DNA from: Bacteroidales bacterium
GTDB lineage: Bacteria > Bacteroidota > Bacteroidia > Bacteroidales > GCA-2748055
NCBI GenBank assembly: GCA_016936975.1
Contig: JAFGWU010000089.1
Span: 1-62,518 of the forward strand
Direction of reading: 5' to 3'
Length of the DNA stretch: 62,518 nt
Under the pieces are notes generated by a model. It was not told where the DNA came from, did not search any database, and worked only from the letters and a program-made list of their open reading frames with translations. Shown one piece after another: positions 36,752 to 48,545 of the stretch. Made by a program: the position numbers and the translations under genes. How positions within the stretch are numbered: the stretch's first letter is position 1; the number at the start of each line of letters is the position of its first letter.

Positions 36752-36907
36752 TTATTTCTTAAGATGCCGAGATATCCAAACAATCTCTCCCGGTGATACC
36801 GACGGCGTATGTACCTTTTTCAGAGCCAGTGAAAGAGCGGCCGCTTCCTGTGCACCCACCATTACTGCCAGTGTGATCAGCGCAGAAAACAAAACAGTTC
36901 GTTTCAT
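36752..36907 (-). CDS. Short secreted peptide or truncated gene remnant (51 aa)
   Basis: 51 residues: an excellent signal peptide, MKRTVLFSALITLAVMVGAQ, then EAAALSLALKK and a segment with VSPGEIVWISRH before the stop. The signal-peptide-like start and the SPGE strand recall the beginning of larger secreted beta-sandwich proteins, such as cohesin-like domains that begin with a similar PGD motif. It may therefore be the surviving 5' end of a decayed gene rather than a working small protein. It stands alone on the minus strand, 167 nt upstream of the SDR gene. Confidence 0.45.
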   Translation of the reverse strand: MKRTVLFSALITLAVMVGAQEAAALSLALKKVHTPSVSPGEIVWISRHLKK

Positions 36908-37212
36908 TGGTTACAGAGATTGATTAAAATAAACTATCATGAATTATTGCCAGGCAGCATTGTGAATAAAATAGCTGCACCACCGGAATTTTATGAAGAG
37001 CCGAATATATTAAATGAAGTGGGAAAAAATGTTTAAAAGAATTAAAAGTTATGAAAGGATTGCGGATTTTTTCCTGTTTCAGAATTTATTTCTCATCTTT
37101 AAAAGAAATACAACGTTCGGGTCCGCGGTAAGGTTATCTCCAGGGGATTTACTGATTCAGGAAGTTGAGACCGGTTATCATTTGAATGTCAGATGCCCGG
37201 ACAGGAAAGTAC

Positions 37213-37242
37213 TTTTCCTCTAAAATATTTTAATTATTTTTG
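37213..37242 (+). promoter_or_regulatory. Candidate promoter of the V-type ATPase operon
   Basis: TATTTTTG at 37235-37242 matches the Bacteroidota -7 consensus TAnnTTTG. An imperfect -33 box, TTTT, lies at 37213-37216, 18 nt upstream, slightly short of the usual spacing. Transcription would begin near 37249, leaving a leader of about 130 nt before the E subunit. Confidence 0.45.
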
Positions 37243-37255
37243 TTGAAATTTTTTC

Positions 37256-37363
37256 GTGACAAAAGAAATCAGTTCAGAGGAGAGAGGAAATGAAAGAGCG
37301 GTGAAAGAATCCGTACGGATGCATTTTTATGCGCTGATGCAATACAGGGTGGTCAATAAATAA
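37256..37363 (+). CDS. Possible leader peptide frame before V-ATPase (35 codons, GTG start)
   Basis: A frame beginning with GTG at 37256 encodes 35 residues (TKEISSEERGNERAVKESVR, then MHFYALMQYRVVNK) and ends 19 nt before the E-subunit ATG. It begins just after the predicted transcription start. Its charged composition is protein-like, but it is short, has a GTG start and no known relative, so it may be chance. Confidence 0.2.
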   Translation: MTKEISSEERGNERAVKESVRMHFYALMQYRVVNK

Positions 37364-37382
37364 TATAAAATAGAAAACAGTA

Positions 37383-38006
37383 ATGGAAACGCACGATAAA
37401 ATCAGGGAGCTTACTGAAAAAATCCATCGTGAAGGATTTGAAAAAGCAAACAGGGAAGCTGAAGAGATTATTGACAGGGCAAAGAAAGAGGCTGAAGAAA
37501 TAGTCGCCGGGGCAAAAAAAGACGCCGATTCGATTATCCGGACTGCAAAAAAGGAGGCAGAGGATACAGCTCAGAAAATAACATCGGAGGTTCGTCTGTC
37601 TGCCCAGCAGGCCATATTAAACCTGAAAAAGGAGATCGGGGAGCTCATCCAGACCGCTGTTCTGAAGGAGCCGTTGAAAGAGGCATTTGACGACAGCCAA
37701 TTTGTAAGAAGCCTTCTCGAGACGCTTGTGAAGAACTGGGACTCTTCTAAAGAAGACGCGGGCCTGGAGGTTTACCTGCCGAAGGATCAGCTCAGGGATA
37801 CGGAGGAGTATTTCAAAAAAAGGGCAACCGGTAAGATGGGCAGCGGGATTCGTTTCAGGGAATACAACGGCCCGGGAAAGGGTTTTGAAATACAGTCCAG
37901 GGAGGGCCACTATAAGATCAACGTTACGGATGAAGCATTCGAGGAATTCCTGAAGGAGCATTTCCGGCCCAGAACCATGGAGTTTTTATATGGAGGTAAA
38001 GGATGA
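37383..38006 (+). CDS. atpE: V-type ATP synthase subunit E
   Basis: 207 residues. The first 90 form a long, heavily charged helix rich in Lys, Glu and Ala (KANREAEEIIDRAKKEAEEI; AKKDADSIIRTAKKEAEDTA) of the kind that makes the peripheral stalk. The C-terminal globular part starts near 95. Subunit E with its partner forms the stator stalks that hold the catalytic head against rotation. In this operon no separate G/H partner is seen, so E may pair with itself or with a protein encoded elsewhere. It is the first gene of the operon and overlaps the next gene by 4 nt (ATGA), a sign of translational coupling. Confidence 0.88.
   Translation: METHDKIRELTEKIHREGFEKANREAEEIIDRAKKEAEEIVAGAKKDADSIIRTAKKEAEDTAQKITSEVRLSAQQAILNLKKEIGELIQTAVLKEPLKEAFDDSQFVRSLLETLVKNWDSSKEDAGLEVYLPKDQLRDTEEYFKKRATGKMGSGIRFREYNGPGKGFEIQSREGHYKINVTDEAFEEFLKEHFRPRTMEFLYGGKG
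37992..37996 (+). promoter_or_regulatory. Strong Shine-Dalgarno before the DUF2764 gene
   Basis: GGAGG sits 6 nt before the ATG at 38003. Clear Shine-Dalgarno motifs are uncommon in Bacteroidota, so this one inside the E-subunit coding end points to efficient reinitiation at the overlapping start. Confidence 0.6.
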
Positions 38007-38878
38007 TGGACCGCAGGGAATATCATTATTTTATTTCCGGACTGCCCGCGCTATCCTTTGAAGACAGTAAAGAATGGATTTCCATGGATGCGTTCAGGGA
38101 GGTCCTTGAAAACCATCTTCACCCGGATGATTTCAGTCAGGTAAAATATGTTTTCCTGAAGGATGATCACCGTAACCTGGTTGAGTTTCTGGAAACAGGT
38201 GCCGTTGAGGAGCGGGGAACCGGGAACTTTACCGTTGAGGAGTTCCGGAACCAGGTCAGCCTGTTCACTGCCATCCTGCCTTCCGAAGATATTCTTCCGC
38301 AGTATATGGTGCAGGTGTTAAAAGAGCATATGACAGAAGAGGGAGAATTAGACCGGGAAAAAGTCCGTCCCGTTCAGGTCAGCCATACGCTCTCGGAGGG
38401 ATACTACCGCTATATAATGGAGCATGGCAGTCCGTTTCTGAAGGGTTTTACCGAGTTTGACTTCAACCTGCAGAATCTGCTGGCTTTTATTAAAGCCGGG
38501 GATTACAGTCTGGATCAAAAACAGTTCATCACCGGAGCCTCCTTACATGCCGGTCATTTGCGGCATTATGCGGGGAAAAGCCTGGTGAGGGACCATGAAT
38601 TTGAGTTTTTCGAGGAGATTGTCTCGGCCAGCGAATCCCGAACCTTCCTGGATGAGGAGATTAAGGTTGACAAATTGCGGTGGAGGGTCATAGAGGAGAT
38701 GACCTTCTTTGATTATTTCAATATCGACCGGGTTCTGGCGTACCTGGAGCAGATGCTCATCATCAGGCGGTGGGCCTCGCTGAAAAAGGAGTCCGGGGAA
38801 GAGAAGCTCAGGAAAATAATGAATGAATCATGGCAGGAAACGCTTAACCTGAAGGATATGGAGGAGGAGATCCTGTAA
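38003..38878 (+). CDS. DUF2764 family V-ATPase-associated protein
   Basis: 291 residues, rich in acidic and aromatic helices, with YHYFISGLPALSF at the start and a FDFNLQNLLAFIKAGDY segment in the centre; the end is ESWQETLNLKDMEEEIL. It is recognised as DUF2764, a family found in the V-ATPase operons of Bacteroidetes and Chlamydiae exactly at this place, between E and A. Since no gene for the central-stalk socket subunit C/d is present, DUF2764 is the natural candidate for that role; this is inference from position and helical character. It overlaps the E gene by 4 nt and is followed by A after 62 nt. Confidence 0.85.
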   Translation: MMDRREYHYFISGLPALSFEDSKEWISMDAFREVLENHLHPDDFSQVKYVFLKDDHRNLVEFLETGAVEERGTGNFTVEEFRNQVSLFTAILPSEDILPQYMVQVLKEHMTEEGELDREKVRPVQVSHTLSEGYYRYIMEHGSPFLKGFTEFDFNLQNLLAFIKAGDYSLDQKQFITGASLHAGHLRHYAGKSLVRDHEFEFFEEIVSASESRTFLDEEIKVDKLRWRVIEEMTFFDYFNIDRVLAYLEQMLIIRRWASLKKESGEEKLRKIMNESWQETLNLKDMEEEIL

Positions 38879-38940
38879 TTATACGTTTCTTTTCCGGAGC
38901 GAATAACCGGTTATTCTGAACAGAAATTAAATTAATAATA

Positions 38941-40701
38941 ATGACAAAAGGAATCGTAAAAGGAATTATTGCAAACCTGGTGATTGTTGAAGTCGATGAC
39001 CCTGTCAGTCAGAATGAAATTTGCATGATCAGGCACAGTGAGGCAGAACTTATGGCCGAAGTCATCAAGATAGGAGGCAATCTCATATATGTCCAGGTGT
39101 TTGAGAGCACGCGGGGATTGAAGATCGGGGCGGAGGTCGAGTTTCTGGGAAACATGCTGGAGGTGAGCCTTGGTCCCGGAATTCTCAGCCGGAACTATGA
39201 CGGGTTGCAGAATAACCTGGACACCATGAAGGGGGTCTTTCTCAAACGCGGTGAGTATACCGATGCACTGGACCGGTCGAAGGAGTGGGAATTTGTCCCG
39301 CTGGTGAAGAAAGGGGATGAGGTTCAGGCCGGCGACTGGCTGGGGGAGGTCACGGAGAACAGGATAAAGCACAAGATCATGGCGCCTTTCACCCTGGAGG
39401 GTTCCTGGAAGATAGAATCCATTGCGGGAAAGGGTCTCTACACAATCAACGATGAGATCGCCGTTCTGAACGGAAAGGACGACAGCAGGCTGCCGGTCAC
39501 CATGGTTCAGAAGTGGCCGGTCAAGAAGCCTCTGAAGTGTTTCCGCAACAAACTGCGTCCCTTCAGAATACTGGAGACGGGGATACGGACCATCGACACC
39601 CTGAATCCGATCACGGAAGGGGGCACCGGATTTATTCCCGGGCCGTTCGGTTGCGGCAAAACCGTTCTTCAGCACGCCATATCAAGGCAGGCGGAAGCGG
39701 ATATTGTGATTGTGGCAGCCTGCGGGGAGCGGGCCAATGAAGTGGTTGAAATATTCAAGGAGTTCCCTGAGCTTGAGGATGCCCGGACCGGGGCAAAACT
39801 GATCGAACGGACCACCATCATCGCAAACACCTCCAACATGCCTGTGGCCGCACGGGAGGCATCGGTCTATACCGCCATGACCATTGCGGAGTACTACCGG
39901 AACATGGGACTGAAGGTGCTGATGCTTGCCGATTCCACTTCCCGCTGGGCCCAGGCCCTCAGGGAGATGTCTAACCGGATGGAGGAACTGCCCGGACCGG
40001 ATGCCTACCCGATGGACCTTCCTGCCATTATCTCCAATTTCTACTCAAGGGCCGGAATTGTGAAGCTGAATAACGGGGAATATGGTTCGGTGACCTTTAT
40101 CGGAACGGTATCCCCGGCAGGGGGCAACCTGAAGGAACCGGTGACCGAGGCCACGAAGAAGGCGGCGAGGTGCTTCTACGGTCTTTCACAGGAACGGTCC
40201 GACAGCAAGCGATACCCCGCCATCGATCCGATAGACAGCTATTCAAAATATCTTGAGTATGAGGAGGTGCAAAAAACCCTTACTGAACTGATATCGGAGA
40301 ACTGGCTGGATATGGTGGAATATGCGCGGGACATCATCAAGAGGGGAAAAGAGGTTAAGGAGCAGATCAATATACTCGGGGATGACGGGGTGCCATTGGA
40401 GCATCACACGCTTTTATGGAAATCGGAAGTGATTGATTTTGTCATTCTTCAGCAGGATGCTTTCGATGAGGTCGACCGCATGTGCCCGCTCGAACGGCAG
40501 AAATATATGCTTTCAAAAGTTCTTTCCATTGTCAGGGCCGACTTTACATTTCAGAAGTTTGAAGAGGTGGCGCTCTATTTCCGTGAAGTGATCAACCTGC
40601 TGAAACAGATGAATTACGCACCGTTTCAATCCGAACAGTTCAAGGGATACGAAAAGCAGCTCGAATCGCATTTAAAAGAAAAAGAGGTGGTATATGAATA
40701 A
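38941..40701 (+). CDS. atpA: V-type ATP synthase catalytic subunit A
   Basis: 586 residues, the usual length. An N-terminal beta-barrel starts at residue 1 and is followed by the non-homologous insert (about 110-190) that marks V/A-type A subunits. The Walker A motif GPFGCGKT is at 234-241. The catalytic GER segment (AACGERANEVVEI), the Walker B region (MLADSTSRWAQALREMS) and the stretch FYSRAGIVKLNNGEYGSVTF follow. Three A and three B subunits form the ATP-binding head. It overlaps the B gene by 8 nt. All residues needed for catalysis appear present, so the enzyme should be active as ATPase or synthase. Confidence 0.97.
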   Translation: MTKGIVKGIIANLVIVEVDDPVSQNEICMIRHSEAELMAEVIKIGGNLIYVQVFESTRGLKIGAEVEFLGNMLEVSLGPGILSRNYDGLQNNLDTMKGVFLKRGEYTDALDRSKEWEFVPLVKKGDEVQAGDWLGEVTENRIKHKIMAPFTLEGSWKIESIAGKGLYTINDEIAVLNGKDDSRLPVTMVQKWPVKKPLKCFRNKLRPFRILETGIRTIDTLNPITEGGTGFIPGPFGCGKTVLQHAISRQAEADIVIVAACGERANEVVEIFKEFPELEDARTGAKLIERTTIIANTSNMPVAAREASVYTAMTIAEYYRNMGLKVLMLADSTSRWAQALREMSNRMEELPGPDAYPMDLPAIISNFYSRAGIVKLNNGEYGSVTFIGTVSPAGGNLKEPVTEATKKAARCFYGLSQERSDSKRYPAIDPIDSYSKYLEYEEVQKTLTELISENWLDMVEYARDIIKRGKEVKEQINILGDDGVPLEHHTLLWKSEVIDFVILQQDAFDEVDRMCPLERQKYMLSKVLSIVRADFTFQKFEEVALYFREVINLLKQMNYAPFQSEQFKGYEKQLESHLKEKEVVYE

Positions 40702-42022
40702 AAAGGCGTTTAAAAAAATTTATACGAAGATCAATCAGATCACAAAAGCGACCTGTTCGCTCAAAGCGGATAATGTGGGCTATGAAGAGCTGGCGATTGT
40801 GGACGGGAGGCTGGCCCAGGTAGTAAAAATCATGGGCAATGAAATCACCCTGCAGGTCTTTGCCGGAACGGAAGGGATTCCAACCAATGGGGAGGTCATG
40901 TTCCTGGGGCATCCGCCGACACTCAGGATCGGACCCGATATCGAAGGACGGTTTCTGAATGCTTACGGGGATCCCATTGACGGCGGTCCCGAGCTTACCG
41001 GGGAAGAGGTCGAGATCGGGGGACCTTCCGTGAACCCTGTCAGGAGGGAACAGCCTTCACAGTTGATTGCCACCGGTATCGCAGGAATAGACCTGAACAA
41101 TACCCTGGTAACCGGTCAGAAAATACCTTTCTTTGCCGATCCCGACCAGCCCTTTAACCAGATTATGGCCCTGGTGGCCCTGCGAACCGATGCCGACAAG
41201 ATCATCCTGGCAGGGATGGGGTTGTCGAACGACGATTACCTGTTTTACAAAAACACCTTTGAGAATGCCGGCTCTCTGGACCGTATCATCGCGTTTATCA
41301 ACACCACGGAAGATCCGCCCGTGGAACGGCTGATCGTCCCCGACATGGCCCTCTCGACGGCCGAGTATTATGCCTCCGAAAAGAAACAGAAAGTGCTGGT
41401 CCTGCTGACCGACATGACGCTTTACGCCGATGCGCTCTCGATCGTGTCGAACCGAATGGATCAGATCCCGTCAAAGGACAGTATGCCCGGTTCGCTCTAC
41501 AGTGACCTTGCGAAAATTTATGAAAAGGCGGTACAGTTTCCCGACGGCGGGTCCATCACCATTATTGCCGTAACGACCCTTTCGGGCGGCGACATTACCC
41601 ATGCCATTCCCGACAACACCGGGTATATCACCGAGGGCCAGCTGTTCCTCCGTCGGGACACCGATATCGGGAAGGTCATCGTCGATCCCTTCCGCTCCCT
41701 CTCCAGGTTAAAGCAGCTTGTGATTGGCAAGCAGACGCGGGAGGATCATCCGCAGGTGATGAATACGGCGGTTCGGCTTTACGCGGATGCGGCCAATGCC
41801 CGTACAAAGCAGGAAAACGGATTCGACCTCACCAACTATGACGAAAGGGCTCTGAAGTTTGCGCGCGATTACACCGAGGAGCTGCTGGCCGTGGATGTGA
41901 ACATTAAGATAGACGAGATGCTGGACACCGGTTGGCGGCTGATGGCCAAGTATTTTTCAAAGAACGAGGTGGGGATACGGGAAGACCTGGTCAATAAATA
42001 CTGGCCGGAGGTTAAGAAGTAG
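40694..42022 (+). CDS. atpB: V-type ATP synthase subunit B
   Basis: 442 residues, typical of the non-catalytic B subunit. It has no complete Walker A: at the matching place it reads GQKIPFFADPDQPFNQI. Downstream motifs are characteristic, including ERLIVPDMALSTAEYYA, VLVLLTDMTLYADALSIVSN, PSKDSMPGSLYSDLAKIYEKA and TLSGGDITHAIPDNTGYITE. Its C-terminal helices face the central stalk. The start codon overlaps the end of A by 8 nt and D follows after 27 nt, so the head and stalk genes are translated together. Confidence 0.97.
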   Translation: MNKKAFKKIYTKINQITKATCSLKADNVGYEELAIVDGRLAQVVKIMGNEITLQVFAGTEGIPTNGEVMFLGHPPTLRIGPDIEGRFLNAYGDPIDGGPELTGEEVEIGGPSVNPVRREQPSQLIATGIAGIDLNNTLVTGQKIPFFADPDQPFNQIMALVALRTDADKIILAGMGLSNDDYLFYKNTFENAGSLDRIIAFINTTEDPPVERLIVPDMALSTAEYYASEKKQKVLVLLTDMTLYADALSIVSNRMDQIPSKDSMPGSLYSDLAKIYEKAVQFPDGGSITIIAVTTLSGGDITHAIPDNTGYITEGQLFLRRDTDIGKVIVDPFRSLSRLKQLVIGKQTREDHPQVMNTAVRLYADAANARTKQENGFDLTNYDERALKFARDYTEELLAVDVNIKIDEMLDTGWRLMAKYFSKNEVGIREDLVNKYWPEVKK

Positions 42023-42049
42023 ACCCGGCGAAAAAGAGAAAGAGAAGAT

Positions 42050-42651
42050 ATGGCCTTAAAGTTTCAATACAATAAAACGGCTCTGCATGCACTCAACAAG
42101 CAGCTGAACATCCGGTTGAGGGCCCTGCCTACCCTTAAGAACAAGGAGACGGCCCTGAGAATGGAGGTCAAGAATGCCAAATTCAAATCGGAGCAGTTGA
42201 GTAATGAATTGGAGGAGGTCATTAAAGAGCAGGATAAAAGCCTGAGAATGTGGGATGAATTCGACGGATCACTCATTGAGGTAAGTGATGTCAGCCTTAA
42301 ATACAGGAAGATCGCCGGGGTGAAAATCCCTGAACTGAATGAGGTGTCTTACAGGGTCAGGGAATTTGATGTGTTTCTTGAACCAAAATGGTTCCTCGAA
42401 GGAATTGAAATCCTGAAGAAGCTCCTGAGGCTGGTGATTGACAGGGAACTTTCCATGAAAAAGCAGAAATTGCTAGAGTATGCCAGGAAAAAGACGACGC
42501 AGAAGGTTAACCTGTATGAAAAGGTGCAGATTCCTGAATATGAAAATGCCATCTTAAAGATCAAACGATACCTGGAAGATGAGGATAACCTGGCAAAGGC
42601 ATCCCAGAAAATCGTTAAGAACAGACAACAAAAAGCAGTGGAGGCAGTATT

Positions 42652-42655
<4 letters not shown>
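42050..42655 (+). CDS. atpD: V-type ATP synthase subunit D (central rotor stalk)
   Basis: 201 residues forming two long helices: an N-terminal one (KTALHALNKQLNIRLRALPT, LKNKETALRMEVKNAKF) and a C-terminal one (KKTTQKVNLYEKVQIPEYEN, AILKIKRYLEDEDN), the latter matching the conserved VNALE-like segment of D subunits in its VNLYEKV form. D is the rotating shaft inside the A3B3 head. Its usual partner F is not encoded in this operon. The stop overlaps the start of the I subunit by 4 nt (ATGA). Confidence 0.92.
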
Positions 42656-45158
<2,503 letters not shown>

Positions 45159-45197
45159 GGCATTCAATGAAGGTGTGACGATCGCTGCTGCAGGCAG

Positions 45198-48100
45198 ATG
45201 CCAAAAAGAGACGACATCCATAAAATCCTGATCATCGGGTCAGGACCCATAATCATAGGACAGGCCTGTGAATTTGATTATTCGGGAACCCAGGCCTGCA
45301 AGGCCCTGCGCTCACTCGGCTATACGGTTGTGCTGGTCAATTCCAATCCCGCCACGATCATGACCGATCCCGAAATGGCCGATATCACCTATATCGAACC
45401 GCTTAACGAGTATGCGCTCAGGGAGATCATCAAAAAGGAGCGGCCGGATGCGCTTTTGCCGAACCTGGGCGGTCAGACCGGGTTGAATTTATCATCCCGG
45501 CTCGCGAAAAGCGGCATCCTGGATTATTACGGGGTGCAGGTTATCGGGGTGAGCGTGGATGCCATTGAACGGGGGGAAGACCGGATCGCCTTCAAGGAGA
45601 CCATGGACCGCCTGGGTATTGAGATGCCGGTGAGCAAGGCGGTGAACAACCTTAAGGATGCCGAAAGGGTTGCCGAGGAGCTCGGGTACCCGGTGGTAAT
45701 CCGGCCCGCTTATACCATGGGAGGAACCGGGGGAGGTCTGGTTTACAACATCGAGGAACTGCGTACCGTGGTGAACCGGGGATTGTCGGCCAGCATGGTC
45801 CACCAGGTGCTGGTGGAGGAATCGGTGGCAGGCTGGGAAGAGTTGGAGCTCGAGGTGGTCAGGGATGCCGGGAACCGGATGATCACCGTCTGTTTTATCG
45901 AAAACGTGGATGCCATGGGCGTGCATACGGGCGACTCTTTCTGTACCGCTCCCATGCTGACCATCGCACCGGAACTGCAGGCTCGGCTGCAGAAGCATGC
46001 ATATGATATCGTCGAGGCCATCGAGGTGATCGGGGGTACCAATGTGCAGTTTGCCCATGATCCCAAAACCGGGAGGGTGGTGGTGATCGAAATCAATCCG
46101 CGTACTTCCCGCTCCTCCGCGCTTGCCTCCAAAGCCACCGGCTTTCCGATCGCTTTTGTCTCTTCCCTGCTGGCCGCAGGATTAACCCTGGATGAGATTC
46201 CCTACTGGCGGGATGGAACTTTGGATAAATATACCCCTTCCGGGGATTATGTGGTGGTGAAGTTTGCCCGGTGGGCCTTTGAGAAATTTGAGAATCTGGA
46301 AGACAGGCTGGGGACCCAGATGCAGGCGGTAGGTGAGGTGATGAGCATCGGAAAAACCTATAAGGAGGCACTGCAGAAGGCAATCCGGTCGCTTGAGATC
46401 GGCCGCTACGGACTCGGGTTTGCAAAAAATTTTCACGAACAGCCGCTTGAGGATCTGATGGTCCTCCTGAAACATCCCTCCAGTGAGCGGCAGTTTATCA
46501 TGTACGAGGCACTGCGAAAGGGAGCTGATGTGGATGAACTGTACAGGAGAACGCACATCAAACCCTGGTTCATTGAGCAGATGAAGGAGCTGGTAGAACT
46601 TGAGGAACAGATCCTTTCATATAGTTGGGAAGCCCTGCCGGATGCGATGTTCATCCGGGCCAAGAAGGATGGGTTTGCCGATCGGTACCTCGGCAAACTG
46701 CTTGGTGTCCCTGAAAAGGATGTCCGGAAACGGCGCCTCTCCATGGGTCTCACGCAGGGTTGGGAGCCCGTTCCCGTCAGCGGCGTGGAACAGGCAGCTT
46801 ACTACTACTCGACCTACAATGCCCCGGATGCGGTAGCGGTGAGCGACCGGAAGAAGATCATGGTCCTTGGCGGAGGGCCCAACCGGATCGGACAGGGCAT
46901 AGAGTTTGATTACTGCTGTGTCCATGCGGCATTTGCCATCCGCGAAGCCGGTTATGAATCAATCATGGTCAACTGTAATCCAGAAACCGTTTCCACCGAT
47001 TACGATACCTCCGACAAGCTCTATTTTGAACCCCTTACCATGGAGGATGTGCTCAGCATCTATGAGAAGGAGAAACCCGAAGGGGTGATTGTCCAGTTCG
47101 GCGGTCAAACCCCGCTGAACCTCGCTTCCGAACTGGCAGAAGCGGGAGTGAGGATCCTGGGGACCTCTCCCGAAACGATCGACCTGGCCGAGGACCGCGA
47201 TCATTTCCGCGTGGTGATGGAACGCCTGGGGATTCCCGAGCCGGAATCGGGGATGGCCAGTACGCTGGAGGAAGCAAAATCGATCGCGGAACGCATTGGG
47301 TACCCCCTGATGGTCAGGCCCTCCTATGTGCTGGGCGGCAGGGCAATGAAGATAATCCTCGATGAGGAGATGCTCGAAAAGTATGTCAACGAAGCGGTTG
47401 ATGTTTCGCCCGACCGGCCCCTTCTGATCGACCGGTTCCTGGAGGATGCCATTGAAGCGGAGGCGGATGCCATATCCGACGGGAAGAGTGTGTTTGTGCC
47501 GGCAGTGATGCAGCATATTGAATATGCCGGAATCCATTCGGGGGATTCCGCCTGCGTCATCCCTCCCGTGATCATCCCGGAAAAACACCAGGAGACCATT
47601 CGCGATTATACCCGCAGGATCGCCGTGGAGATGGATGTGAAAGGACTGATGAACATCCAGTATGCGATTTACGAAGATGTGGTGTATATCCTGGAGGCCA
47701 ATCCAAGGGCTTCCCGCACAGTGCCGCTGGTGTCAAAGGTATGCAATATCTCCATGGCCAGACTGGCAACCCGCATCATGCTCGGAACGGAACTATCGGA
47801 ATGCAATCTCAAGGAGGTAAAGCCGGAACATTTCGGGGTGAAGGAAGCGGTGTTCCCCTTCAACATGTTCCCCGATGTGGACCCGCTACTGGGGCCCGAG
47901 ATGCGTTCAACCGGCGAAGTGCTGGGGATGGCCGATTCCTATGGTCTCGCCTTCTTCAAATCCCAGGAGGCCACCCAGACCAGCCTGCCCCTGGATGGAA
48001 CCGTGCTGATTACCATTGCCGACAGGGATAAAGAAAAAATCCTCGAATTTGCCAGGAACTTCCAGGATATGCGGTTCAATATCATGGCCACCGGCGGGAC

Positions 48101-48416
48101 GAAGACATTCCTCGAATCCCACGGGATAACCTGCGAATATATCAGGAAGCTCCATGAAGGGCGGCCCCACATTGTCGATGCCATCAAGAACGGGTTCATT
48201 CAGCTGGTGATCAATACACCGGCCGGTAAGCAGAGTGAATATGATGATTCCTATATCCGGAAGAGCGCTATCAGGCATAATGTGCCATACATCACCACCA
48301 CATCGGCGGCCCTGGCCGCCACCAAAGGCATTAAGGACCGTAGGAACGGGGCTTACAGGGTAAGGTCCCTGCAGGAATACCACAGGGCCATCAGGGACTC
48401 CTTAGATATCCCGTGA
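45198..48416 (+). CDS. carB: Carbamoyl-phosphate synthase large subunit
   Basis: 1,072 residues, full length. It joins bicarbonate, ammonia from the small subunit and two ATP to give carbamoyl phosphate for arginine and pyrimidine synthesis. Two homologous halves are visible: the first begins with ILIIGSGPIIIGQACEFDYS and has the ATP-grasp segment VIRPAYTMGGTGGG, the second begins with KIMVLGGGPNRIGQGIEFDY with MVRPSYVLGGRAMKI. The C-terminal 130 residues form the MGS-like allosteric domain (FNIMATGGTKTFLESHGI). carA is not adjacent. The gene follows the V-ATPase operon by only 39 nt with no terminator, so it may be partly cotranscribed with it. Cytoplasmic. Confidence 0.98.
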   Translation: MPKRDDIHKILIIGSGPIIIGQACEFDYSGTQACKALRSLGYTVVLVNSNPATIMTDPEMADITYIEPLNEYALREIIKKERPDALLPNLGGQTGLNLSSRLAKSGILDYYGVQVIGVSVDAIERGEDRIAFKETMDRLGIEMPVSKAVNNLKDAERVAEELGYPVVIRPAYTMGGTGGGLVYNIEELRTVVNRGLSASMVHQVLVEESVAGWEELELEVVRDAGNRMITVCFIENVDAMGVHTGDSFCTAPMLTIAPELQARLQKHAYDIVEAIEVIGGTNVQFAHDPKTGRVVVIEINPRTSRSSALASKATGFPIAFVSSLLAAGLTLDEIPYWRDGTLDKYTPSGDYVVVKFARWAFEKFENLEDRLGTQMQAVGEVMSIGKTYKEALQKAIRSLEIGRYGLGFAKNFHEQPLEDLMVLLKHPSSERQFIMYEALRKGADVDELYRRTHIKPWFIEQMKELVELEEQILSYSWEALPDAMFIRAKKDGFADRYLGKLLGVPEKDVRKRRLSMGLTQGWEPVPVSGVEQAAYYYSTYNAPDAVAVSDRKKIMVLGGGPNRIGQGIEFDYCCVHAAFAIREAGYESIMVNCNPETVSTDYDTSDKLYFEPLTMEDVLSIYEKEKPEGVIVQFGGQTPLNLASELAEAGVRILGTSPETIDLAEDRDHFRVVMERLGIPEPESGMASTLEEAKSIAERIGYPLMVRPSYVLGGRAMKIILDEEMLEKYVNEAVDVSPDRPLLIDRFLEDAIEAEADAISDGKSVFVPAVMQHIEYAGIHSGDSACVIPPVIIPEKHQETIRDYTRRIAVEMDVKGLMNIQYAIYEDVVYILEANPRASRTVPLVSKVCNISMARLATRIMLGTELSECNLKEVKPEHFGVKEAVFPFNMFPDVDPLLGPEMRSTGEVLGMADSYGLAFFKSQEATQTSLPLDGTVLITIADRDKEKILEFARNFQDMRFNIMATGGTKTFLESHGITCEYIRKLHEGRPHIVDAIKNGFIQLVINTPAGKQSEYDDSYIRKSAIRHNVPYITTTSAALAATKGIKDRRNGAYRVRSLQEYHRAIRDSLDIP

Positions 48417-48545
48417 CCTTTTCGTATACAGCCTTTCGCGACATCAGGCTCATGGCGAGAGTGCGGACTGATGGGGCCTTTCTCAACGGATGAAAAAGTA
48501 GTATCTTTAAACCGGCCGGGTATTCCGGGACAATTGTATGGGATC

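Larger units (their letters stand above)
36585..37382. other. 798-nt region between SDR and the V-ATPase operon, mostly non-coding
   Basis: It holds a 51-aa secreted-looking minus-strand peptide (36752-36907), a candidate promoter for the V-ATPase operon (37213-37242) and a possible 35-codon leader frame (37256-37363). Nothing else is supported. A plus-strand frame at 37014-37223 has no protein-like features. Confidence 0.5.

Noticed and set aside
37014..37223. 69-codon plus-strand frame upstream of the V-ATPase
   Set aside because: Composition is not protein-like, it ends before the predicted promoter and it shows no motif or signal.
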